NCBI GenBank assembly: GCA_951799405.1
Contig: OX637353.1
Span: forward strand, 5,332,001-5,396,000
Direction: 5' to 3'
Source: Agapetus fuscipes
Lineage: Eukaryota; Arthropoda; Insecta; Trichoptera; Glossosomatidae
DNA length: 64,000 bases
Shown here: positions 43,402-53,605 of the stretch, one piece after another
Position numbering within the stretch: the stretch's first letter is position 1
Layout: every line of letters begins with the position of its first letter
Position numbers and translations under genes: made by a program
Notes under the pieces: generated by a model
Database searches by the model: none
The model's input: the letters and a program-made list of their open reading frames with translations, nothing else
Told to the model about the DNA's origin: nothing

Positions 43402-43683
43402 GATACTCGTATTGATTCAGATTTTGTTTATTCATTATTTTTTAAGGTACATTTTGTTGTTTACATAATAAATTGTAAATATTAGTAATATATTTTGTTT
43501 TGCAATTATATAAACCTTTATTTTGATCTAATCAACCCTAAAAATTACACCGAATCTCCCCGTTTATCATGAAAAATAACGCGAATTTCCCTGTTTTTGA
43601 TCAAAAATAACGCGAATTTCACAAAAAAATAACGCGAATTTCCTAAAAAATAACACCACTATTTTCCAGTCCCTACCCATAGG

Positions 43684-44167
43684 GAATCTAACCATACATG
43701 ACGTGTTTTCCAATATTGCAGTCAACGGGACACATTCCCATATTCACAAACAATACTTTGGGAACTTCTAACGCTAAGCGTGAGTAGGTACTAAGTAAGT
43801 ATATAATGTATAGTGCTTGGCTAGTATTATTCTAGATTACAATTATTTTTCGAAATCACGCATGAAATCGTGATATAGCTCGCTTAGCATCGTATTTGAA
43901 TACTCGTCTAACTCTTGAGCTTACATGTAAACTTTACTTCCCTATGCATACACATACTATAGTACACTAGACACAGCACGGCTTTAGCGTATCCAGCTAC
44001 AAAAATAATAAACATGTGTATTTACAATGCTATACGAGTAGTTATATCATTGAGAAGTAGATGCACCATTGACTTTTAGACTTGACTTAAGGACTTAAAG
44101 GACTTAAAACTAAGGACTTAAAACTAAAAAAATAGGCGCCATATTTTGTTTTGAAGAATTACATTAT
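43684..44167. other. Unassigned spacer
   Basis: Nothing recognised; a short local repeat of 'ggacttaaa(act)' at about 44085-44125. Confidence 0.4.
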
Positions 44168-44432
44168 TCATTAATTCCTTGACTTGCAGGTTGGTATGTG
44201 TCTGACCACCCATATCTACTGTAAAAATGATTCACTTTGCCAATGTCACTCCTGTTTCAGGGAAGATCGGCAAAAGTTGCAGGGCTTATATTCATTTGAG
44301 GCTTGGATTTTAATTTGTACGTACACATTCAGCATTTGTAAGCGCGGACTTACGCGTGTCTGTTTGAGGGCATGCATTTGATATGAGTTTTGAATGTTAA
44401 TATATCTTTGCAACTTAGATTATAGATTATAG
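44168..44432 (+). repeat. RTE-type LINE 3' tail, ATTATAG subfamily
   Basis: Full-length block 'ttccttgacttgcaggttgg' to 'caacttagattatagatta', with the 'cacattcagcatttgtaagcg' variant shared with 2965-3218. Confidence 0.8.
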
Positions 44433-44769
44433 GTTCTTTTGTCCTTACTTTGTCCTTACCTGTGTAGTCAGATGAATAACTTTATCAAACACTCTTTTCA
44501 TTACGTATTGAAATTAATAACTAATAATTATTTAAAATTCAAATACTTGTTCAGCTTCACTTAAAATACTATTGTAAGTACTCAGAACATGTAGGATAAA
44601 TGCTTTATTTTTACACTTGGAGTATTTACACAATATTTTATACGCGAGGTTCAAGTTTGATTTGTTCCTCAATAAATAAATAAATGAGGGTTGGGGGAGC
44701 ATGTATCTTCTAGCAACAGGGTTCTAGGTGAACTTAGTGCGGACCTGATTACATTATTTTCCACCTTTC

Positions 44770-44842
44770 CATGAAACCGGGGTGGCATTGGCAAAAGTAA
44801 ACTAAGCTATTACAGCATGCAGGTCAGCCTTACACACACGCA
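44770..44842 (-). repeat. RTE-type LINE 3' tail fragment
   Basis: Minus strand start of the block: gcctgaccTGCATGCTGTAA-like, 'tgccaatgccaccccggtttc'. Only about 70 bp remain. Confidence 0.55.
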
Positions 44843-44860
44843 TCATTAATAATAATAATA

Positions 44861-45096
44861 TTAGGATGGTTTACTTGGTGAGCGGTGTTTTTTTGTGTGA
44901 ATCACACCTCGCGAGCCCTCTCCGAGCTTGATCGTCGCTATAGAAAGCGCCAATTCTCAAGCAAGACCCAGTTTCTTTGGTAAAGGTATATGAATTTTTC
45001 AATCCAGCGAAGAGCATATTTGAAAACCTGGATTCGAACCCAGAACCTTTCATTTACGAGTCTGAAGCGTTACCTCTAGAGTCTAGACTACGGACC
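44861..45096 (-). mobile_element. SINE family A
   Basis: Reverse orientation. The tRNA-like head at 45030-45096 contains box B as GGGTTCGAATCC. The body shares 'aattcatatacctttacc', ggtct, 'aagaattggcgctttc', 'gcgacgatcaagctcg' and ends caccgctcaccaagtaaacc. Matches 58137-58430. Interior shortened relative to that copy. Confidence 0.65.
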
Positions 45097-45207
45097 AAAC
45101 AAATTATGCCACTTCACATTATACTTGTCACCATTAAAAGCTTCTATGTTTGATGCATAAGGCAATTGTTAAAACTGCATATTTATAAAGGTGTTCTGCT
45201 TGCCTAC
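45097..45207. other. Spacer upstream of the LTR-like block
   Basis: Contains atttataaagg (45181-45191), a possible TATA-like box, about 280 bp upstream of the candidate start site. Confidence 0.3.
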
Positions 45208-45418
45208 TCTTTGTAAGTCAGCGGGATGCACACAGGGCGAGTGCATTGTATGGGTACCTCATGCTTGCTACTCCCTCAGTTGAACTTTGTAGTTCGTATA
45301 GCGACGTCGTTTATTATTTATTGTAAGGAGCGCGTGAGATTGTTCGTGATCCACAGATTGTATTCAAGCCCGAATAAAGGCGGACAGTCGGGTTTTTATT
45401 GTTGTTAAATCACATCTT
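45208..45418 (+). mobile_element. Candidate solo LTR, 203 bp
   Basis: 45212-45414 begins TGTAAG and ends TCACA, is flanked by a 4-bp duplication TCTT (45208-45211 and 45415-45418), and holds AATAAA at 45373 followed by a T-rich stretch. These are LTR hallmarks, but a 4-bp duplication is weak proof and no second copy is in the window. Confidence 0.42.
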
Positions 45419-45460
45419 GAATAACTGAACGTCCCTGTCGGAGTTTTATTTTATTTTGTG

Positions 45461-45495
45461 TCAGTCCCCGCTTGCAGCTTGTACTGGCGAGTTGT
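45461..45495 (+). promoter_or_regulatory. Inr + DPE core promoter
   Basis: Initiator TCAGTC at 45461-45466 (consensus TCAKTY) puts +1 at A45463. AGTTGT at 45490-45495 occupies +28 to +33 and fits the downstream promoter element RGWYVT at every position. The fixed 28-base spacing is what the insect TFIID-dependent promoter requires. No TATA box sits at -30, as expected of DPE promoters. Confidence 0.6.
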
Positions 45496-45719
45496 CTCGT
45501 GAGCTTTTGTAACGTTCGTGTGGACGGTTTTACAGTTTGGTGTTTAGTCCTCAATGTGTTTAGTTTAATCTCTTTGAAGTATTTGATGTGAACTTCCGTT
45601 CTGTGAGAATATACTCGTATAAACAGTTCGTTCAATTGAGTTTTGGTTTATTGACGCGAGTTAAAAATATAAATTGTTTTATTGTTGTTTAGTTTTATAA
45701 CTACTGACAAGATGGATAT
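45463..45719 (+). CDS. Candidate first exon of an unknown downstream gene
   Basis: From the predicted start site a 249-base leader leads to ATG at 45712 in good context (gacaagATGG). Only eight coding bases (Met-Asp-, plus two bases) precede a consensus donor GTAAGTACC at 45720. A first exon with a few codons before a long intron is common in insects. No downstream exon could be recognised in the remaining 18 kb, so product unknown. The alternative is a transposon leader. Confidence 0.35.
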
Positions 45720-46393
45720 GTAAGTACCTACTATTTTTTTGTCACCCACTTGTAGATATTATTTTAAGTGCAATTCTTTTTTTAGTCGTTTATATAAGTA
45801 GGGTTTTTTAATACATATTCACTTAGAAGGTAATAAGTACCAAAGAAAAACGTACCTGCACGTTCATTACAACTTTTTATACAAATTTAATGACTCGCAT
45901 GTAATTAAGATATTATCAGCGTTCGATAAAAAAAAACTCTTCATATAGGTAAATTTTATCTTTATATGGGAATTTTAACCGGCCAAATTAGTCATTTAAT
46001 TTATGCATTCATTGGTGCAATAATTTATTTATCACTTCATTTTAAAATTAGGCATAAAATCACATTACTTACACAGATTTCTCATTATTAATTTACTACC
46101 ACAAGTTTGTAATAAACTAATTTAATAAATATTTCATAAGTTTTTTAGTAAGAAAAATTGCATGTGACACCCTCATACAAATTCAACCTTTTTGACCTCA
46201 GCACAAAAGTTAAAGCTAAAAAATGATATTTTGCTTCACATTTGTTTGGCAAGTAAATAAAGCTCTCTCTACCTTTCGTTTCTTATAAAATTGTTTCTAT
46301 GGGTATTTTAGTCTCTTTCGATATGAACCTAAAACTGTTACCATATTTTTGTAATTCATAGTTGATATTAGTTAGTATAATTATGTCGGTGTA
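45720..46393. other. A+T-rich spacer, possible intron
   Basis: Nothing recognised after the candidate donor. Confidence 0.4.
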
Positions 46394-46490
46394 TTGGCCG
46401 TGGGTCAAGTCGCTGTTCCCGAGTAGTGTATTTGGAACAGAAAACGTTGGCATTCCCCTTCACAAATTTATTTTCTATAAAAACATACTT
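46394..46490 (+). repeat. SINE family B, internally deleted
   Basis: Head 'ggccgtgggtcaagtcgctg', 'agtgtatttggaacagaaaac' as in 13620-13675, then directly the 3' end 'cattccccttcacaaattta'. The middle 150 bp are missing. Confidence 0.5.
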
Positions 46491-46492
46491 AC

Positions 46493-46710
46493 TTAGTCAG
46501 CCACTTCTTGTCCACTGCTGGACATAGGCCTCCCCCATAGCTCTCCAGGCGTCTCTGTCCTGGGCTCTCTGCATCCAGTAAAAAAACATATATTTACTTA
46601 CTTTAGTCAGCCACTTCTTGTCCACTGCTGGACATAGGCCTCCCCCATAGCTCTCCAGGCGTCTCTGTCCTGGGCTCTCTGCATCCAGTAAAAAAACATA
46701 TATTTACTTA
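46493..46710 (-). repeat. LINE C-terminus in two identical tandem copies
   Basis: 46493-46600 and 46603-46710 are identical over 108 bp, period 110. On the minus strand each reads MQRAQDRDAWRAMGEAYVQQ, then WTRSG and stop, the last codons of an insect LINE protein. Perfect identity of non-functional DNA implies a very recent duplication or an assembly artefact. Confidence 0.85.
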
Positions 46711-47884
46711 AATCAATGTTGTAATGCAATATTTTAACACCGAAAAAATACGATTAAAAAACTGAAATATTTTTAAGGGTTATACATTTTTGTTTCAGAG
46801 TATCCAGGTTTACATTTTGGCGGTCATAGCAAATGCATTTCTTTGAAGTTTGACGGATTGCAGTTGCCAAGCTTTTTCCCCCCGTGTACCTACCATTAAA
46901 ATGCAAGCATCCAAAAATATGCGCCTTCCCTTATACGGCCACACGATCACCCCCTCGTCTGGCGAAACAAAGATGGGGGAGGGATGCATCTGAGGGTGTG
47001 CGGAACGTGACCATTTATTATCAAATCAAAGCGGGACGTCAGTATTATAAAATATTCGTATCAATAAAAAAGTGAAGAAAAATGCGATTCATCAACTCAT
47101 TTTTGTAATTGTAAATAATGTAAAATAACGTCGGCAGTATTGCAGTTGACATTATGAAAAAAAAAACACTTGTGAAACATTCCAAGTACTATTTTAAAGA
47201 CTGAATAATACCATAGACAAATTTATTGAAGCACTGGTAAGGAATAAGTTGCATGAGTTTTTATTATAGTGTCTTCTAACGTGTAGGGACTAGGCCGTGA
47301 TAAGGTATTTTTCAAAATATCGGGTCTTCAGTTAGCTGTGGCTTATAGTTTAGCTAGAGTTTTATTACTGGCCTATATTTTATTTATTTGAGAAAATTCT
47401 CGACGAAAACAAGGTATTTTTTACTTCGTTTGGGACCACAGAACAGACCATCCAGAAAGCTGGATTGTCCCGCCCAAAGCGAGACGTATAGTGTGCTTAC
47501 ATTAGGTGTGCAATACCCCAAGTATAAAAAAAATACTTTTAAACTTAACTACAGCGTTTTACTCAAAAGATGTATACATACCAAAATACTCACTAGTCTA
47601 TGGTTGAGCTTAAAAACTTAAGTTGAATACTCGAGGTACATGATACAGGGGTGGATGCAAGGTTGGAGGTACTTGACAATTACACCCCATGTGTGAATAT
47701 TACATGCACACACATCTACCCTTGTGTGCCGTTAAAACAGTGACTAGACTTGCTCTCTGTAAACAGTAAACACGGGAGGAAAAGGAAAATAACACTGGGT
47801 GAGCTCACTTAGCTCTTGAGATGAATCATGTGGACATTTCTAAATGTTGCTAGAACATAGCTGCGATATATTTTTATATAATAG
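46711..47884. other. Unassigned spacer
   Basis: No supported feature. Confidence 0.4.
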
Positions 47885-47958
47885 AGTACCTCAGTTGCTT
47901 AGTTGGTAGAACACTTACTATCGAAGCTAGAGGGATGAGATTCGATTTTACCGAGGGT
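47885..47958 (+). repeat. tRNA-like SINE head
   Basis: 'tacctcagttgcttagttgg' (box A-like TTAGTTGGTAGAAC) and GAGATTCGATTTT in the box B position, closing with accgagggt. Resembles a tRNA but the arms do not pair well, so a SINE relic, not a tRNA gene. Confidence 0.4.
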
Positions 47959-47965
47959 GTAAAAA

Positions 47966-48110
47966 AATTAATAAGTTGATGATTTGATGAGCGCTATTTT
48001 GTGGGAATCCCACCTCAATAGCCCTCTGCAAACTGGAGAAAGCGCCAATTCTCAAAGTAAAACCCAGTTTCTGGAAGGTGGGATGGACCTACGGTGACCG
48101 GTATTTGTTT
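47966..48110 (-). repeat. SINE family A, 3' body
   Basis: Minus strand: ccggtcaccg, 'taggtccatcccacc', 'aactgggttt', 'gagaattggcgctttctcc', gagggctattgaggtgggatt, 'aaatagcgctcatcaaatc'. Head absent. Confidence 0.6.
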
Positions 48111-48908
48111 GGCGTAAGACATGATTTCTCAATTCGGTGTTTTCAAGTTATACATATTTCCGCCAAGGTTATATCTACAAAATAAATAAGAAACTGCTCC
48201 ATTAAGAGTCGAGAATTCGGGGACTGAAATTTGAAGAATATTTTGTTGCTCGGCGAAAAACCGTTACACGTCTATATGTCACAAAATCAAATTCTTCCCC
48301 TGCAATCTTTAATAAATAAATAAGTCAAAGATTTCTGGAATTCAAGTCAAAATTACTTTGTCTGGTATCCTTTAAGTTGCATATGAATTAAATATCAATT
48401 ATTAATTGCTGGAACCATTTGAAAAAGTTTATTTTCCTAATGACGCTCTCAACAGCATCCATTGCAAAATTTATGTTTCTAAAGAGACGAAAACATGAAG
48501 GGTGATATATTTTGAGACGTATGGAACCAAAAACGGTAATCTAGAATGCTTTTAGTAAATGAAATAATATTTTAAAACATGGAGATCATTTTCTCATCAT
48601 TTCCACATATTTATTTCAATTAAAAAAAAACGTAGATTGCCACTTTTGGTTCCATATGAATATTTATGTTTCGCCTTCCACTTGTTAGGGAATCCTTCTT
48701 TCTCTGTCTGCCTCCCCCAGGGACTCTGCGTCCCTTTGTCTGATCACTCGGGGAGCAGGGTAAACCACCCCCTACCAAACGCCTTGCAAAGGTACGAGGG
48801 ATGAGGGAGACTGCTGTTATTGTATGTGTTGGTTACAAGTTAAAGGTACACGGAGTAAATTTCAATCTACGAAGTTTTGAAATAAATATTTTGATACTGT
48901 AATCTAAA
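48111..48908. other. Unassigned spacer
   Basis: Nothing recognised. Confidence 0.4.
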
Positions 48909-49159
48909 CTCTAAAGCAGGCCTGTCCAATATACGGCCCGCGTAAGCCTTTCATCCGGCCCGCGACGACATCAATAGATATTGCGCAATAAGTTCAATCA
49001 TTCAAAAAATCAAAGAAAACAATTACGTTTATTAGATGCCAACGACCGATTATTTTGTTGCCCATTTCATGTGACCTATTTTATTTATGGCCCGCCACGA
49101 TTACAAAAATACTAAATCTGGCCCTCCACAATATTATGTTGGACACCCCTGCTCTAAAG
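48909..49159. mobile_element. hAT-like MITE with exact 8-bp TSD
   Basis: Element 48917-49151 starts CAGGCCTGTCCAATATA and ends TATGTTGGACACCCCTG, with TIR pairing over about 16 bp with mismatches, flanked by CTCTAAAG at 48909-48916 and 49152-49159. It carries GGCCCGC-type patches near both ends. 235 bp, non-coding. Confidence 0.88.
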
Positions 49160-49299
49160 CATGTCTGTTATCAAAGATGCAGATTACATTGACGTAAGAT
49201 CAATGCTTCAGTATTGAGAATGTTAGAATGGCTAGGAATCGATTCCACCAGTATTTACCAAAATAATCAAGACATGATTAAATCAAACCAATCATACTG

Positions 49300-49505
49300 T
49301 AAATAGTTAGTTCACTTTTGCCAGTATCATTCGTGTTTCAGGGATAGTCGGCCTAGGTTGCAGGTTTATTTTAGGTTTAGGATTTTATTTTGAAAATATA
49401 CAGGCAGATACGTTTCTTTGCGCGAATTTACACGTGATTCTAGTGAGCTTATATTGAATATGAATCTGATATGTTAATATTAAATCCATGCAACTTAGAT
49501 TAATG
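49300..49505 (+). repeat. RTE-type LINE 3' tail, old copy
   Basis: 'tagttcacttttgccag', 'tgtttcagggatagtcggc', ttgcaggtttatt, 'gcgcgaatttacacgtga' and ending 'catgcaacttagatt'. Strongly diverged, first 30 bases lost. Confidence 0.6.
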
Positions 49506-49947
49506 ATACTTTAAAAATACTTTGAAAGTTAGGTTGACGCTAAAAAGCACTAATCTTAGAATGACCAGGTTTTAATTTATTTTATCCATTTTTTGCTGTT
49601 TAAGCCCCTTTATCTTTGAATTTATTTTTTCCATCTTAGGCGTACTACTCGTATTTGTAAACTAAATATTTTACACAAATACATTTTTTACTGCCAATTT
49701 TTGAACCGTACCTTCTGAATCTTAGTTAAAGGCTATAGCCATTAGACTACTTAATAGTTAGGGTTCTATATGAAAGTGTAATTTGATAGGATCCCATTCC
49801 CATTAGTGGTAATTAGTTCTTGTTAAGCCTTCATTTATTATGTAGTTATTCCCCCTGCATTGTTTTATTTGTGTGTCCAAAGCATTATTGCGTTTTTATT
49901 GCTCAACATTATTAGAAAGAGACTGCACTAGTTTTACTACAATATTT
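49506..49947. other. Unassigned A+T-rich spacer
   Basis: Nothing recognised. Confidence 0.4.
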
Positions 49948-50170
49948 ATCTAATCTAAGTTGCAAAGACATATTAACATTTAAAGTTCATATTCAATGCA
50001 TTGCCATAAACAGGCATGGGTAAGCTCACGCTTACTAATGCTGTATGTGTACTTACAATTCAAAAATCAAAACTTTTGCCGTCCTTCCCTGCAACAGGGG
50101 TGACATTGGCAAAGTGAACCATTTTGTACAGCATGGGTGGTCAGCCTCATACTAACGTATAAGTCAAGGG
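49948..50170 (-). repeat. RTE-type LINE 3' tail
   Basis: Minus strand full block with a short internal deletion between 'cttccctgcaacaggggtg' and the aagtacacatacagc section. The ATTAGAT tail lies at the low-coordinate end. Confidence 0.75.
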
Positions 50171-50266
50171 ATTACCGGCGACATAATAAATATAAAGCGA
50201 CAGTAAATTGAATAAGGTAGGTAGGTATACAAGACTGAAACCAATATTTAATTTTTATTTTTATTT

Positions 50267-50306
50267 ATCTCATGGACATCTGAACAGATGAATAAGTCCA
50301 TGAGAT
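50267..50306. repeat. Nested hairpin
   Basis: ATCTCATGGAC (50267-50277) pairs perfectly with GTCCATGAGAT (50296-50306). Inside, ATCTG and CAGAT pair around AA. No T-run follows, so not an obvious terminator-like element; may be a transposon end. Confidence 0.5.
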
Positions 50307-51402
50307 AGTCCGAGTTAAGATATTACTATTTATTTCTACTGACTACGACTACGACTTTATTTTGTCATCTTCAGTAGAAATATTTCTACTTGACTTTGTT
50401 AAAAGGCGGATTGAGAGAATAGTATTTAATTTACTTTAATTCAATGAATTCATTGCGTTAACAAGAGTTTCGTGGCTGACTGATCTACAGACAGAATATA
50501 GATACTGAAGGCAAAAAGGTAATGGTGAAACCATGAAACTGTGACCTTCTATCCCTCGATGTCTATTTATCCACAAAAATAGGAGCGTTCTATTCTTGGC
50601 CCTGCAGATGATAAATATAATGTCTCACCATTCTTTGATCTGTGGTCACACAACATGTGTCAGGGTGTTCATGGGGTGTTCGTAATATAACAGTCTGATT
50701 ATAAATGAATAGTCTCTCGATGCATGTACGAACTCGTTTTACATTTTAATCATCGTCATCACCTCTTGTACCTGCGTTTCACAAGCTACGATGTTATATA
50801 TTTCAAATAATAATAATAAAATTCTCCCTATATTAATGAATAAGAATTGAAGTTCAATCCTTCCTCGAGTCCCCAATTAACATTTGATATTGCTCGCCAT
50901 GCGCGCAAGTACGCACCTTTATTATATAACTCGTTAAGCTTCCGTGCAACCCTCTCCACCCTTAACGACTTCTTTATTACTATCCACCCTCGTGGAGATG
51001 AAAACATGAGAAATATGGATGAAAGTCTCTGAGGTATTAAATCAGAAATGAATGGGTTAAACAGTATTGCAAATTGGGAGCAGTCCGCAGAGTAAAAAAA
51101 TCCGGTAGCTAATAGCTATGTGACATCACTCATAATAAATAAGCAATGTATTCCCGATAATCATGGATTTTTTATAGTTGTTAACTTTCTATTCAACAGC
51201 ATAATTGTGAACTTAAGGCTAAATGCAGTACGTAGCGCTTTATAGTGTATTTTCCAACAGCCTAATTAATTTTTTATATAAGTTATGGCACCAGTCCTAC
51301 CTTTAGGGCAACCAAATGTTAGTTAGTTATGGCAATGTGGTCTAAGATGATGTAATATTGCGTTGACCAAGACATTGTAGATACAATCCTTGAACTACAT
51401 AG
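50307..51402. other. Unassigned spacer
   Basis: Nothing recognised. Confidence 0.4.
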
Positions 51403-51632
51403 ACCAGTCCCAGAGGCGTGCATCCCATACAGGCACGTGTGCCTAATAGGTGGGCAATATATTATACAAAACCATTTAAACTTGATATTGAGATTTAAAA
51501 TTAAAATAAATAAGTTTGATTAGAACCATCGATAGCACATCTGTCAATTAAAAATGAGAATGAAAGGAATGGGAGAAAATATTTATTTTGAAATGCATTT
51601 GCCTATACCCTATGCACGCGCCTGACCAGCCC
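51403..51632 (+). mobile_element. hAT-like MITE family E, copy 3, 8-bp TSD
   Basis: Element 51411-51624 begins CAGAGGCGTGCATCCCATAC and ends CCCTATGCACGCGCCTG. Flanks ACCAGTCC (51403-51410) and ACCAGCCC (51625-51632) differ by one base. Same orientation and length as copy 2. Confidence 0.87.
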
Positions 51633-51964
51633 CTAGGCTAGCTGGTATTTTATTCTTAGGGTTTGAAACATTTCTATATCACGAGGACTTACTTAGTCTT
51701 GCTTTTGACTGAGATTGGTTTCCAAGCAGAGAGGTTATCAACCTCAATCCTTCAAAACAATGAAGGCTATTCATTCATCGCAATTTCTCATATTGTAATA
51801 TTATAAGTACGTAACTATAAGCCCAGTGAGAGCTTAAATTTCTACATTGTTTCGAATTTTTAACTGCGTATTCAAAATGAAGTTTTGACGATTTTCATTT
51901 TTTCCTATGTTAATCCATGTGCAGATCTCATTGCCCGTGATTTAAACTAAAAACACTTTAAATC
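51633..51964. other. Unassigned spacer
   Basis: Nothing recognised. Confidence 0.4.
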
Positions 51965-52300
51965 GACCGGTCCGTAGCTCAGTGGTAACACTGCGAACTC
52001 TAAATGGGAAGGTTGTGGGTTCGAATACCGGCGGAGCACAAAAAATATACCATTTATATTTTCAAAGTTGCCCTTCGCTGGGTTTAAAAATTCATAAACC
52101 TTTACCAATGACCGGTCACCAAAGGTCCATCCAGATCCAGCCGTACAGCAACTGGGTCTTGCTTGAGTATTGGCGCTTTGTAGCGACGACCAAGCTCGTA
52201 CACCTCTGCAGCACTACAACCAGTGTCATAGACCCCTAGAGTCTCTAGAATCTAGGGAGTCTCCACTCTCCCGCACAGGATTTCTTAAAAAAAAAAAACA
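51965..52300 (+). mobile_element. SINE family A with an alternative 3' end
   Basis: tRNA-like head 'gaccggtccgtagctcagtgg' (box A) and box B GGTTCGAATACC at 52018-52029 (one base longer than standard), then 'aaaatataccatttatattttc'. The body (gaccggtcaccaaaggtcc, 'agcaactgggtcttgcttgag', 'gcgacgaccaagctcg') agrees with 58137-58360. After this it continues 'cactacaaccagtgtcatag', 'tctagggagtctcc', 'cccgcacagg', A-run, which also occurs alone at 11790-11870. So either two 3' modules exist or two repeats abut. Confidence 0.7.
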
Positions 52301-52314
52301 AAAAAACAAATTTG

Positions 52315-52600
52315 AAAATGGAACGAGTTGGCGTCTCACTGCACATGCGCAAGATGGCGCCGTTTGCAGTGGCGCCCTTTTCCGTCCGCGCGGGAAAACC
52401 CATAACAATCTGACAGGTGTCATGGCGGCGCGCCGTCTGAAGGGAAGTGCCGTAACTTCCGCAAGAGGCACATCGACCCGCAAGCCGAGCACGAGGCGGC
52501 ATAAGCCAAAACATCGACCCACTAGCCGTGGTGGTGCTTACAGACAGAGGCAGTGAGCAAATGATAGAAGAGGGTGTATCGTGAAGCCACGAAGTCAACA
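52315..52600. other. CpG-rich island with short open frame
   Basis: Sharp rise in G+C and CpG (GGCGCCG, GCGCGCCG, CCGCGCGGG). Contains CAAGATGGCGCC at about 52350, resembling the YY1-type motif of housekeeping promoters. A 44-codon frame starts at ATG 52422 (MAARRLKGSAVTSARG), very basic. Could be a promoter with first exon or a G+C-rich repeat. Not recognised. Confidence 0.3.
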
Positions 52601-52989
52601 CTTTTACACATATATTTTTTAAAAGCTTCGTTACTTTGTTAAACGGAAGAGCCCATCGGAGATAATAATTATGAAGAAAGCATAGACTCGAAATTAGATT
52701 TTACAACTTTTCTATTCGGGAAAATGTCCCAATTTTGTCAATTTCTATGTAGATCTCATTATGTGGAAAGCATTGTCAAAACTCTAGTCATATTTTCTCT
52801 ATACGCCATTACTTGCCCATAATAGAGTCGTTTTTTTTTATCTTTGGGCAAATTTCACGCAGCAACCCGGCTGTCTGACGTTACAATTTTGTTGTAAATA
52901 TCATTTGCTCGTAGTCCATTTATATTTTCACTTATGAATTAGTACTGCGTTGTAAAAAATAGGTGTAATTATACTATTTCAACGGCGAT
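52601..52989. other. Unassigned spacer
   Basis: Nothing recognised. Confidence 0.4.
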
Positions 52990-53105
52990 ATTCACACACA
53001 CCAAATCCATGCTTCAACAGGCACCTAACGTGAATTTTCCATACTAAAAACCGATGATCCATAGACTAGCTATGGATCAAATGTGTTGTGAATAACCCTA
53101 TAAGT
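52990..53105 (+). repeat. Dispersed repeat C, third copy
   Basis: 'aaaccgatgatccatagact', agc, 'tatggatcaaatgtgttgtg', aataacc. Aligned with 9590-9715. Confidence 0.5.
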
Positions 53106-53605
53106 ATCTGCTGAAGGGCATGATACCACGGTGAGTTTCTTTCTTATAACACACATGTATTCGTAGCAAGAGTGTTGTTTTTAACTACCCTCGTTGGAAC
53201 GGCCTCTGAAGGGATGTCATTACACGAGGCGCACGTACAGAGCTATAAAAGGGGCGTAAGCGGGGTGAGGGAAGGGGGGGGGGAGGGGCGTTTACGGCGC
53301 AGTTTGTTTACCTCGGGCGAATTTTATTTGCGCCTGTTTTTTCGCCATTGACGTAAAAATGTTTTCCGCCCGTGGCCATCTCGGAAGCGGCCATAACTTT
53401 TCAGGCTCCAACAGATGAATTCCATTAAGTAGGTTTGTACAATGAAGAAGTATTACCTACTTGTTATAAAAAAAACTCCTACTTGTGTTTCAATATTTAT
53501 TTTTATATTTAAATTCGTAGAAAAAAGGAAACAAAAAATATTTAAATGATAATACCTATTGCAAAAATATTTTTTGAACTAAAATCACCATCTTTATATT
53601 AACTA
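53106..53605. promoter_or_regulatory. G+C-rich block with TATA box
   Basis: agctataaaaggggcg at about 53241-53256 is a strong TATA-like box in a G-rich stretch, with a G10 run at 53276-53285. The preceding 'gaacggcctctgaaggg' and following gcgcagtttgtttacctcg are not recognised. No supported transcript downstream. Confidence 0.25.

Larger units (their letters stand above)
42520..43683. mobile_element. hAT-like DNA transposon derivative, 1.15 kb, exact 8-bp TSD
   Basis: TIRs TAGGGACTGGAAAAT (42528-42542) and ATTTTCCAGTCCCTA (43661-43675) are flanked by identical 8-bp duplications CCCATAGG (42520-42527 and 43676-43683). Both subterminal regions carry repeated GCGAAT/ATTCGC motifs (about six on the left to 42665, three 'aataacgcgaatttc' on the right at 43575-43645), as hAT transposase-binding regions often do. 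I recognise no transposase. The interior carries a SINE B copy and a Penelope-type ribozyme-like end. Confidence 0.88.

Noticed and set aside
51965..52037. tRNA-like sequences with box A and box B (also 13612, 47885, 58137).
   Set aside because: They are followed by shared SINE bodies, and the arms do not form a proper cloverleaf or anticodon loop. SINE heads, not tRNA genes.
52170..52556. 128-codon (+) and 98/118-codon (-) overlapping frames around the CpG island.
   Set aside because: All three overlap and cross the SINE A 3' end. High G+C reduces stop frequency. Only the short frame from 52422 is mentioned, as a low-confidence possibility.
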